In this document: piece by piece, positions 24,431 to 32,213 of the stretch
Layout: every line of letters begins with the position of its first letter
Position numbering within the stretch: the stretch's first letter is position 1
Assembly: GCA_018649245.1 (NCBI GenBank)
Contig: JABIIH010000204.1
Coordinates: forward strand, 1 to 34,671
Origin: Rhodospirillaceae bacterium
GTDB taxonomy: Bacteria > Pseudomonadota > Alphaproteobacteria > Rhodospirillales > UBA2165
DNA length: 34,671 nt
Direction: 5' to 3'
The notes under the pieces: model-generated
Database searches by the model: none
Told to the model about the DNA's origin: nothing
The model's input: only the letters and a program-made list of their open reading frames with translations
Position numbers and translations under genes: made by a program

Positions 24431-24846
24431 GTAACGGAGACAATAGTAAAATTAAAATCCTCGTCGGCAAGCCCGGCCTTGATGGTCATGATGTCGGCGC
24501 CAAGGTTGTTGTTCGTGCCCTGATGGATGCCGGTTTTGAAGTTATTTATACCGGCCTGCGCAAAACACCGAGCGAGATTGCGCAACAGGCCTTGGACGAA
24601 GATGTTGATGTTATTGGCCTCTCCAGTCTGGCTGGTTCGCATTTATTATTTTGCCAGAAATTAAAAGGTCTGATCGATCAATACGGGCTAAAGGAAAAGC
24701 TCTGGCTGATTGGTGGCTGCGTGCCGAAAAAAGATCATGCCGAGCTTAAAAAAATCGGTCTCGACGGTATTTTCCCGAACGGCAGCAAGCTTGAAGATAT
24801 TGTTGAATTTATTGAAGCAAATGCTCAAGTGAAGGAGGTGGCGTGA
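24427..24846 (+). CDS. B12-binding small subunit of an acyl-CoA mutase
   Basis: A 139-residue standalone cobalamin-binding domain. The start KIKILVGKPGLDGHDVGAKV contains D-G-H-D-x-G with the cobalt-ligand His; IGLSSLAGSHL and LIGGCVPKKDH complete the fold. It matches the C-terminal B12 domain of methylmalonyl-CoA mutase, as in split enzymes such as IcmB and HcmB. It is encoded directly upstream of the large subunit with a one-base stop/start overlap (TGATG), so the two surely form one adenosylcobalamin enzyme. Confidence 0.93.
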   Translation: MSNGDNSKIKILVGKPGLDGHDVGAKVVVRALMDAGFEVIYTGLRKTPSEIAQQALDEDVDVIGLSSLAGSHLLFCQKLKGLIDQYGLKEKLWLIGGCVPKKDHAELKKIGLDGIFPNGSKLEDIVEFIEANAQVKEVA

Positions 24847-26456
24847 TGGATGGTTCATCGAGTGATCCGAAGAAAGTCTTCAACGAATCCGGCATTGAAA
24901 TTAAACCATTATACGGCCCAGAGGACGTTGAAGAATCCGGCGGTATCGAGTTTATTGGTGAGCCTGGAGAATATCCGTTTACCCGTGGCATCCATAAAGA
25001 AATGTATCGCAAGCGGCCCTGGACGATGCGCCAATATTCTGGCTTCGGCAATCCGATCGACACCAATCAAAGGTTTAAGTTCCTCATTGAGAACGGCAAC
25101 ACCGGCTTAAACGTCGCGTTCGACCTGCCCACCCAGACGGGGCTCGATACCGATAATGTGCTGGCTGAAGGTGAAGTTGGCCGTGTCGGAATGGCGGTTG
25201 ACTCATTGCGCGATTTTGAAATTGCTTTTGATGGTATTGATCTTGAAAAAATCACCGTTTCGCTGACCATTAATGGCTCGGCTGCGATCTTGATCGCGAT
25301 GTATCTCGCAATGGCTGAAAAGCGTGGCTATGATATAGCTAAACTGCGCGGTACTGCTCAGAACGATATTCTCAAAGAGTTCATTGGCAGGGGCACTTGG
25401 ATATTCCCCGTCGATGCGTCGGTCAAGCTGGTTGGCGACACGATTGAATATTGCGCTGAACATGCGCCAAAATATTCGCCGGTTAGTGTCTGCGGCTATC
25501 ATATTCGGGAATCCGGTTGTAACCCTGTGGAAGAGATGGCTTACGCCTTTTGTATCGCCAAAGCCTACGCCCATGAAGTGATGAAACGCGGTCTGGATGT
25601 GGACGAATTCGCTGGGCGTTTGTCATACAATATTAATAGTTTCGGAAATATTTTTGAACAGGTGGCCAAATACCGTGCTGGCCGTAGCCTTTGGGCAAAA
25701 ATTGTCAAAGAGGATTTAAAAGCCAAAGATCCCAAATCGATGTGGCTGCGTATGATTGCCGGTGGCGGCGGTGGCGGGCTGACCTTTGAGCAGCCGGAAA
25801 TGAATATTGTGCGTGGTGCGTACTACGCCTTGATCAGCGCGCTTGCCGGCACTCAAACAATGGCGCTTTGCTCGTTTGATGAAGCCTATACCATCCCGAC
25901 CGAATATTCGGCGCGTATTTCGCTTCGTACCATGCAGATGTTGACTCACGAGATGGGTCTCTGCGAAACAGTCGATCCTATGGCGGGCTCCTATTACATG
26001 GAAACGCTGACCAATCAGATGCGCTCCAAAATGGAAGAAGTTATGGCGGACGTCGATGAGGAGGGTGGTATCAAAGAAATGGTTCGAGACGGGCGTATCC
26101 AGGCAAAGGTATCGAAACAGGCCTATGATATGCAACGGAACATTGATTCCGGCGCATTCCCTAAAGTTGGTGTTAATTGTTTCCGTATTGATGAAGAAGA
26201 GGAGCGGGAGGTCGAGTTCCATGATTACGACACCAAGGACGCCGATCTTCAAGTTGAAAGCCTGAAAAAAGTCCGGGCATCGCGCGATCAGGCGGCGGTT
26301 GATAAATGCTTGGCCCAACTCAAAGCCGATGCCGAGGCCGATAAGAACGTCATGCCCGCGATTGTCGAGGCCGTGAAAGCTTATGCCACGGTTGGTGAGA
26401 TGACCGACACCATGGTCGAAATTTACGGCCGTTATGAAGAACCCATCGTTTTTTAA
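24846..26456 (+). CDS. Acyl-CoA mutase large subunit (methylmalonyl-CoA mutase family)
   Basis: A 536-residue TIM-barrel substrate-binding subunit of an adenosylcobalamin-dependent acyl-CoA mutase. RQYSGFG keeps the Tyr (Tyr64) typical of methylmalonyl-CoA mutase; GTAQNDILKEF and GYHIRESG (His219) are also kept. Two features differ from the textbook enzyme as I recall it: the substrate-carboxylate Arg position (PSMR in the Propionibacterium enzyme) reads ASVK (Lys194), and the T-H-S-Q-T-S-G-W-S-L-T stretch reads MIAGGGGGGLT. It probably isomerises a branched acyl-CoA other than methylmalonyl-CoA. I chose the ATG at 24846, with AGGAGG upstream, over a GTG one codon earlier. No MeaB-type chaperone is in the window. 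Confidence 0.88.
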   Translation: MDGSSSDPKKVFNESGIEIKPLYGPEDVEESGGIEFIGEPGEYPFTRGIHKEMYRKRPWTMRQYSGFGNPIDTNQRFKFLIENGNTGLNVAFDLPTQTGLDTDNVLAEGEVGRVGMAVDSLRDFEIAFDGIDLEKITVSLTINGSAAILIAMYLAMAEKRGYDIAKLRGTAQNDILKEFIGRGTWIFPVDASVKLVGDTIEYCAEHAPKYSPVSVCGYHIRESGCNPVEEMAYAFCIAKAYAHEVMKRGLDVDEFAGRLSYNINSFGNIFEQVAKYRAGRSLWAKIVKEDLKAKDPKSMWLRMIAGGGGGGLTFEQPEMNIVRGAYYALISALAGTQTMALCSFDEAYTIPTEYSARISLRTMQMLTHEMGLCETVDPMAGSYYMETLTNQMRSKMEEVMADVDEEGGIKEMVRDGRIQAKVSKQAYDMQRNIDSGAFPKVGVNCFRIDEEEEREVEFHDYDTKDADLQVESLKKVRASRDQAAVDKCLAQLKADAEADKNVMPAIVEAVKAYATVGEMTDTMVEIYGRYEEPIVF

Positions 26457-26491
26457 AGCCCAAAGTTAAAACGTGGCTTAAAGGAAAGTTT

Positions 26492-27352
26492 ATGAGCACA
26501 ATTGAAAATTATTTAGCCCCCAGCAGCATTGATGATGCGGCGGCGGCCTTGGCAGCGGGGTCGGCAACCATTGTCGCGGGTGGCACGGATCTGATGCTGC
26601 AAGCCGGCTCGGGCCAGAAAGAATACGCACCAACTTTGATCAACATTCAGAAAATCACCGAGATGCGCGGTGTTTCATTGGATGGTGACACGATCCGTAT
26701 TGGCGCGCTGACGACGATTACGGATTTGCTGACAGATGAAATCATTGCCGAGCATTTGCCGGTGATGGCTACGATGGCAGATAAATTTGCCAGCGATCAA
26801 ATTCGCAATGCTGGAACGGTTGGGGGCAATATCTGTAACGCCTCACCAGCTGGGGACGGAATTGTACCGTTGTTGATGTATAAGGCGGAAGCTGTTTTGG
26901 CGTCGAAACCTAACGGATCGACCGAAACCCGCAAGGTGCCATTGGACGAGTTTTTTACCGGTCCCGGTAAATCCGTCATCCAGGAAAACGAATTGCTGAT
27001 CGGTGTTGATATTGCTGTGCCGCCGGCTGGCTTTGTCGGCGGGTTCGGCAAGTTTGGCCCGCGCCCGGCGCTAGAGATTGCGATGGCCGCTGTTGGCCTT
27101 GGAGGCGTGGTTAAAGACGGTGTCATTTCTGATGTCCGGGTGGCTTTTGGTGCAGTGGCGCCAACGCCAATCCGCTCAGCCGAAACTGAAGCTGCCCTAG
27201 AAGGCAAAAAACTAGACGAAACAACCATCAGCGCTGCCGGTGAGATTGCCAGCAGTTCTATTTCGCCAATCACCGATATTCGCGCATCTGATTGGTACCG
27301 GCGGCATTTGATCCGCGTTATGACCGAGGAGATTTTGAACGATGTCAGCTAA
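26492..27352 (+). CDS. Molybdenum hydroxylase FAD-binding (medium) subunit
   Basis: A 286-residue FAD-binding subunit of the xanthine dehydrogenase/CO dehydrogenase family. FAD motifs are visible: IVAGGTDLMLQAGSG and NAGTVGGNICNASPAGD. The Cys-rich insert of 4-hydroxybenzoyl-CoA reductase is not seen. The enzyme would use water to hydroxylate a heterocycle or oxidise an aldehyde and pass electrons through Fe-S clusters to FAD. It is the first of three co-encoded subunits; the next overlaps it by 11 nt. An AAGGAAAG site precedes the ATG, 35 nt after the mutase. Confidence 0.92.
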   Translation: MSTIENYLAPSSIDDAAAALAAGSATIVAGGTDLMLQAGSGQKEYAPTLINIQKITEMRGVSLDGDTIRIGALTTITDLLTDEIIAEHLPVMATMADKFASDQIRNAGTVGGNICNASPAGDGIVPLLMYKAEAVLASKPNGSTETRKVPLDEFFTGPGKSVIQENELLIGVDIAVPPAGFVGGFGKFGPRPALEIAMAAVGLGGVVKDGVISDVRVAFGAVAPTPIRSAETEAALEGKKLDETTISAAGEIASSSISPITDIRASDWYRRHLIRVMTEEILNDVS

Positions 27353-27809
27353 AGTTGATATTACCTTTACCGTAAATGGTGCGGTGAAACAGGTGAGTGT
27401 TCCGGCGAATATGTCGGCGCTTGATATGCTGCGTGATCAGCTTGATTTAAAGGGCGCCAAAGAAGCCTGCGGTGAAGGTGAGTGCGGCGCTTGTACCATT
27501 ATCATTGATGATACGTCAGTGTGTTCCTGCTTGATGTATGCTGCAGATTGCGATGGCCGGACAATTGAAACCATTGAAGGCGTGCAAACCGAAGACGGGC
27601 TGGACCCCATCCAGCAAGCCTTCGTCGAACATGGCGCCGTTCAATGCGGCTATTGTACGCCCGGCATGGTGATGCAGGCCAAACATATGTTGAACAAAAA
27701 TCCTAATCCAACGGAGGGGGAAATCCAGCGCGGTTTAGAAGGCAATGTTTGCCGTTGTACCGGTTACCGCAAAATAATTGATGCGGTCGCCGAAGTCGCG
27801 CGCAGTTGA
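27342..27809 (+). CDS. Molybdenum hydroxylase [2Fe-2S] (small) subunit
   Basis: A 155-residue subunit with two [2Fe-2S] clusters. The first, plant-type cluster uses Cys43, Cys48, Cys51 and Cys63 (ACGEGECGACT). The second, four-helix-bundle cluster uses QCGYCTPGM and NVCRCTGYR. Length and motif order are standard. It links the molybdenum centre of the large subunit to FAD of the medium subunit. Its start lies inside the 3' end of the FAD subunit gene and the large subunit follows 13 nt later. Confidence 0.95.
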   Translation: MSAKVDITFTVNGAVKQVSVPANMSALDMLRDQLDLKGAKEACGEGECGACTIIIDDTSVCSCLMYAADCDGRTIETIEGVQTEDGLDPIQQAFVEHGAVQCGYCTPGMVMQAKHMLNKNPNPTEGEIQRGLEGNVCRCTGYRKIIDAVAEVARS

Positions 27810-27822
27810 TCGGAGAAATCAG

Positions 27823-30141
27823 ATGGATCAAATAGTCGAAAAACCTGACACCCTCATAGGTAAGCCTATTCCCAAGCCGGATGCGCCTGACAAAGTCGTC
27901 GGCAAAACCACCTATATTAACGATATGGTATTGCCGCGCATGCTGATCGCCAAGATCAAGCGGACCGACCGGGTGCACGCAAAAATTCTAAGCGTTGATA
28001 TCAGCGCAGCCGAGAAAGTGCCAGGCATTGTTGCCATTGCCACTGCTGAGAATTCACCGAAAGGCTTGATCGGTGTCCTGAAAGATAATCCGCCGCTCAA
28101 GGGCGACAAAGTACGTTGCATTCGGGACGAAATTGCCGGGGTTGCCGGCGAGACCGAAGAAGCCGTCGATGAAGCGCTTAAGCTTATCAAAGTCGAGTAT
28201 GAAGACTTGCCGGGCGTGTTTGATCCGGAAGAGGCGCTCAAAGACGATGCGCCGCTCATCCACGATGATAAGCCGGGCAATCTCAGCCTGACCTTTGATT
28301 TTGAACATGGCGATATTTCAAAAGCGGAGAAAGATTCCGACATCGTATTGGAAGAGAAATATGAGCTTCACTATGTCACCCATACCTGCATGGGTCCGGG
28401 CTGCGTCATTGCCGATTTTGATACCCACGGCAAACTGACAATCTACACGCAAACCCAATATCCCTATAACTACAAAATGGATTTGGCTCCGGCTTTGGAT
28501 ATTTCAGCCGGTGACATTCGGGTTATTCAGCCGCCAGTTGGCGGTGCCTTTGGCTCGAAATTGGATGTTTATCCGTTTGAACCGATTGCGGTTTATTTGG
28601 CCAAGAAAGCGCGTCGTCCGGTGAAACTGTTTTTCTCCCGGGAAGAAGAATTTATCGCTTCGCCGACCCGCCAACCTGCCCGCGTTTATATCAAGCAGGG
28701 TGCCAAGAAAGACGGCACCATCACCTTCCGGGATGTTAATGTGTATCTCAATAATGGTGGCTACACCTCTTGGGGTGCAACCATTCCAGCCGTGATGATG
28801 CGGACCATGACCGGTCATTTCCGCATACCGAACGTTGAGTTCCATTCCAAAGCGGTCTACACCAACAACCCGTTTGCGGGCTCCTTCCGGGGCTATGGCA
28901 ATGTCCAAGCGACTTATGTAACGGCGACGCTGATGGATAAGATGGCCGAAGAGCTCGGCATGGATCCCATCGAATTCCGCCTCAAAAACGCTCAAAAACC
29001 AGGCGAGCGCACACCGCAGAATAGTCTCTTGAAAACTGCGGCCTTAGCCGATTGCATTAAGATCGGAGCGGAAAAAACCAACTTCCTTGAAAAACATGCT
29101 GCCAACGTGGCGGCGCGCGAGAAGCCGGGTCGCATCCGTCAAGGTATCGGTATTGCAACTTCGATCCATAATGCTGGTGGTGCGAAAATCCATAAAAGTG
29201 ATGGTTGCGGCACAATCCTAACCATGGATGATTATGGCAGGGCAACGGTGATTACCGGTGCCTCCGAGATTGGTCAGGGTATTGATGCGGTGATTACCCA
29301 GCTCGTTAGTGAAGAGCTCGGCATTCCGACCTCCGATGTTATTATTGCCAATAATGATTCTGCCATCGGGCCGTGGGATGTTGGTGTCCATGCCAGCCGG
29401 ACGACTTTTATTGCCGGTAATGCAGCCCGCAATGCAGCGGTCAAAGCGAAGCAGCAAATTCTTGCCGCAGCCGCGCGTCAATCAAATGTCAGTATTGATA
29501 AGCTTGATCTGCGTGGTGGTCACGTTGTGCAAAAAGACAACGGTGTTTCGGTGACTAAGCTCGATCGCTTGCTGCGCCAGATGCATTTCGCCGGCGATGA
29601 TGCAGAATTGGTGATGGTCTCCGAATACTATGAGCCGCCAAGTGAGCTCGAAGACAAAAACCATGTTGGTGATATTTCGGCAGCTTATTCGCATGGTGCC
29701 TATATTACTGAGCTTGAAATCGATACTCTAACCGGTGGCGTCAAACTGCACAAAATGACCTGCGTCCAGGATGTCGGCAAAGTCATCAATAAGCTTGGCA
29801 TCGAAGGTCAAATGGAAGGCGGTATCGCCCAAGGTATCGGCTACGGTCTGTCGGAAGAATTGATCATTGAAGAAGGCATTGTCAAAAATCCGAACTTCCG
29901 CGATTACAAAGTGGTCACCGCACCGGAAATGCCGGAAATTGAATGTCACTTTATCGAAGACGATGAAGAAACAGGTCCTTTCGGTGCTAAAGGAATTTCC
30001 GAATTGCCGTGCATTATTCCAGGCGCTTCTATCGCCAATGCGGTTTATAACGCGATTGGCGTGCGTTTTGATAATCCGCCGATCACACCTGAAAAGATCG
30101 TGCGCGCTCTCCACGGCGACAAAATTGAGGCCGCTGAGTAG
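27823..30141 (+). CDS. Molybdenum hydroxylase molybdopterin-binding (large) subunit
   Basis: A 772-residue molybdopterin subunit of the xanthine dehydrogenase family. [38 protein letters not shown] and the near-C-terminal [12 protein letters not shown], carrying the catalytic Glu, are all present. It binds molybdopterin cytosine dinucleotide in relatives of this three-subunit layout (inference). I chose the ATG at 27823, after CGGAGA; an upstream extension would run back into the small-subunit gene. No MoCD sulfurase or XdhC-like maturation gene is in view. The substrate may be a heterocycle, aldehyde or aromatic acyl-CoA. Confidence 0.93.
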   Translation: MDQIVEKPDTLIGKPIPKPDAPDKVVGKTTYINDMVLPRMLIAKIKRTDRVHAKILSVDISAAEKVPGIVAIATAENSPKGLIGVLKDNPPLKGDKVRCIRDEIAGVAGETEEAVDEALKLIKVEYEDLPGVFDPEEALKDDAPLIHDDKPGNLSLTFDFEHGDISKAEKDSDIVLEEKYELHYVTHTCMGPGCVIADFDTHGKLTIYTQTQYPYNYKMDLAPALDISAGDIRVIQPPVGGAFGSKLDVYPFEPIAVYLAKKARRPVKLFFSREEEFIASPTRQPARVYIKQGAKKDGTITFRDVNVYLNNGGYTSWGATIPAVMMRTMTGHFRIPNVEFHSKAVYTNNPFAGSFRGYGNVQATYVTATLMDKMAEELGMDPIEFRLKNAQKPGERTPQNSLLKTAALADCIKIGAEKTNFLEKHAANVAAREKPGRIRQGIGIATSIHNAGGAKIHKSDGCGTILTMDDYGRATVITGASEIGQGIDAVITQLVSEELGIPTSDVIIANNDSAIGPWDVGVHASRTTFIAGNAARNAAVKAKQQILAAAARQSNVSIDKLDLRGGHVVQKDNGVSVTKLDRLLRQMHFAGDDAELVMVSEYYEPPSELEDKNHVGDISAAYSHGAYITELEIDTLTGGVKLHKMTCVQDVGKVINKLGIEGQMEGGIAQGIGYGLSEELIIEEGIVKNPNFRDYKVVTAPEMPEIECHFIEDDEETGPFGAKGISELPCIIPGASIANAVYNAIGVRFDNPPITPEKIVRALHGDKIEAAE

Positions 30142-31334
30142 TGAGACCACGCACAGTTCTTTCCATGGAGCAGGCATTGTCTATGCCGTCTGCTACCTTG
30201 CGTTTTGCCCAGCTTGGCTGGCGTGTAATCCGGGTTGAGGCGGTGACGTCAGGCCGCGGTAATCCAGGTGATCCCAACCGCTATATCGGCAGTAAAGTCG
30301 CCGACGAAGATCGGCATTCTTATTTCATTGCCCCTAATGTCGGCAAGGAAGCGATTGCGCTTAATCTTAAGGAAAAAGAGGGCCAGGAAGCGCTAAAGCG
30401 GATCATCAAAGAACTCGATGTAGACATTTTCTGCTGCAATACCGTGCCGAGCCGCTACGAAAGTCTCGGCATCGATTACGAAACACTATCCGCTGTTAAG
30501 CCCGATCTGATCTGGGCCGGAATTTCAGCGCTTGGGCCCGCCTTTCCGAATGTGCCCGGCTATGATCCGGTGATCCAAGCGTTGGCCGGCTATATGGAAC
30601 TCACCGGTGATGCAGATGGTGATCCGACGCTGTCCGGAATTCCGCTGGTCGATCTCAAAGCAGGTGACGAAGTCTATGCCGGTGTTTGCCTCGCCTTGGC
30701 CGAGCAAGCTGAAACCGGTGAAGGCAAACGCATTGATGTCTCAATGTTTCAAGCCGCAGCCTCCTGGCTGATTACGACCCTGCCGCTGATTGATTTTGGC
30801 TGTGATTATTCCGAGATCACGCGCTCCGGCAATGAGCACCGTAAATTTATTCCGACCAATGCTTACAAATCCAAGGACGGCTTTATTTTCATGGCGCAAG
30901 GCAGTGACGTGCAATGGCAGCGTTTTATTGCCATTCCTAAATTCGCTTCCTTGGAGGACGAAGGCCGCTTGACCAATAACGGCCGGCTGGAAGGACGCGA
31001 GAAATTGCAGCGCGACATCGGTGACATCATGGCCAAGTATGATACTTCTGAACTGGCCGCTGATTTGCGCGGAGCAACGATCCCTTGCGCGCCGATCTCG
31101 ACAATTCCGCAGGTGATTGAACGCAAAGAGCTCGACGGCAAGCTGACGACGACAACGGCGCTGGACGGCAAAACCATCCGTATGCAGCCGATGGCGGTTG
31201 ATCTGCCGAACGGTAATTCGAACCTGAATTTCCCACCAAAATACGGCGAGCAAACTGAAACGATCCTGTCTGAGGCCGGTTATTCGGCAGCGGATTTGGC
31301 AGGTTTAAAAGCAACCAATATTATTCCAAGTTAG
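30141..31334 (+). CDS. Family III CoA-transferase (CaiB/BaiF)
   Basis: A 397-residue CaiB/BaiF-type CoA-transferase. [11 protein letters not shown], the substrate-binding [19 protein letters not shown] and the catalytic Asp in [12 protein letters not shown] are visible. It would activate an organic acid by moving CoA from another thioester such as succinyl-CoA. The start is GTG, overlapping the molybdenum-hydroxylase stop by one base (TAGTG). The N-terminus ([17 protein letters not shown]) is somewhat unlike the usual D-L-x-x-x-x-A-G-P motif. Its position suggests that the Mo-hydroxylase product, or the ring-opened acid, is the acid activated. Confidence 0.9.
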   Translation: MRPRTVLSMEQALSMPSATLRFAQLGWRVIRVEAVTSGRGNPGDPNRYIGSKVADEDRHSYFIAPNVGKEAIALNLKEKEGQEALKRIIKELDVDIFCCNTVPSRYESLGIDYETLSAVKPDLIWAGISALGPAFPNVPGYDPVIQALAGYMELTGDADGDPTLSGIPLVDLKAGDEVYAGVCLALAEQAETGEGKRIDVSMFQAAASWLITTLPLIDFGCDYSEITRSGNEHRKFIPTNAYKSKDGFIFMAQGSDVQWQRFIAIPKFASLEDEGRLTNNGRLEGREKLQRDIGDIMAKYDTSELAADLRGATIPCAPISTIPQVIERKELDGKLTTTTALDGKTIRMQPMAVDLPNGNSNLNFPPKYGEQTETILSEAGYSAADLAGLKATNIIPS

Positions 31335-31361
31335 ATTGAGTTATCCACCAGAGGAAAGAGA

Positions 31362-32192
31362 ATGAGTAATAAATTAGAAAATAAAATCGCCCTTGTGACC
31401 GGTGCCGGCCGCGGTATTGGCCAGGCTATTGCCACCAAATTAGCTAGCGAAGGCGCCAATCTCGTGATCAATGATTTGACCGAAGAGCCGGCTCTGGAAA
31501 CGAAAAAAATTATCGAAGATATGGGCCGAGAGTGCGAGATCGTTGTTGGTGATGTGACGACACAAGATTTTGGCGACCGTCTCGCCAAGGCGGCGGTTGA
31601 TCGTTTTAATGCGATTGACATAATTGTCAATAATGCCGGCTATCCCTGGGATGGCGTTATCCAGAAATATACCGATGAGCAGTTTCAGGCGATGATGGAT
31701 GTCCACGTCACCGCACCTTTCCGCATATTGCGCAGTGCGGGTGAAGTTATGCGCCAAGCTGCCAAGGATGAGAAAGCTGCAGGTGAGGTCGTGCATCGTA
31801 AAGTCGTCAACATTTCCTCTTTTGCCGGTCTTTACGGTAATGCTGGTCAAATCGGTTATGCCTCGGCGAAATCAGCTCTGGTCGGCATGACCCGGACGCT
31901 GGCTAAGGAATGGGGCCGCTACAACATCAATGTCAATTGTGTCGCCTTCGGATATATCCAAACCCGCATGACCAAAGATTTGGGCGATGCTGAAGCAGTG
32001 GCACAAGTGGGCAACCGCGAAATTACCATGGGCGTTCATCCCGATATGACCAAGGCGTTGGTGCAAATGATCCCGCTTGGCCGGGGTGGCACACCTCAGG
32101 AAGCCGCCGATGCAGTCTATTTGATGTGTGCGCCTGAATCTAATTACATCAGCGGTCAAGTTGTCTTAGCTGCAGGTGGTCTGATTATCTAA
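31362..32192 (+). CDS. Short-chain dehydrogenase/reductase (SDR)
   Basis: A 276-residue classical SDR. It has the NAD(P)-binding T-G-A-G-R-G-I-G at residues 15-22, NNAG, the catalytic Ser in NISSF and the Y-x-x-x-K in YASAKSALVG. A GAGGAAAG ribosome-binding site precedes the ATG. Beside a hydratase pair and a CoA-transferase it may oxidise a 3-hydroxyacyl-CoA, as FabG-like or type II HADH enzymes do, although its exact substrate is not evident. Confidence 0.92.
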   Translation: MSNKLENKIALVTGAGRGIGQAIATKLASEGANLVINDLTEEPALETKKIIEDMGRECEIVVGDVTTQDFGDRLAKAAVDRFNAIDIIVNNAGYPWDGVIQKYTDEQFQAMMDVHVTAPFRILRSAGEVMRQAAKDEKAAGEVVHRKVVNISSFAGLYGNAGQIGYASAKSALVGMTRTLAKEWGRYNINVNCVAFGYIQTRMTKDLGDAEAVAQVGNREITMGVHPDMTKALVQMIPLGRGGTPQEAADAVYLMCAPESNYISGQVVLAAGGLII

Positions 32193-32213
32193 CCTGGAGA
32201 TTGCCGACGTAAC

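Noticed and set aside
24846-26456. 2-hydroxyisobutyryl-CoA mutase, linking the locus to methyl tert-butyl ether breakdown
   Set aside because: The mutase has Tyr in RQY, where 2-hydroxyisobutyryl-CoA mutase has Ile and isobutyryl-CoA mutase has Phe, so neither assignment fits.
26450-26485. Imperfect inverted repeat (AAGCC/GGCTT) after the mutase gene as a terminator
   Set aside because: The stem is short with a long loop and no T run, and the next gene starts 35 nt later in the same operon direction.
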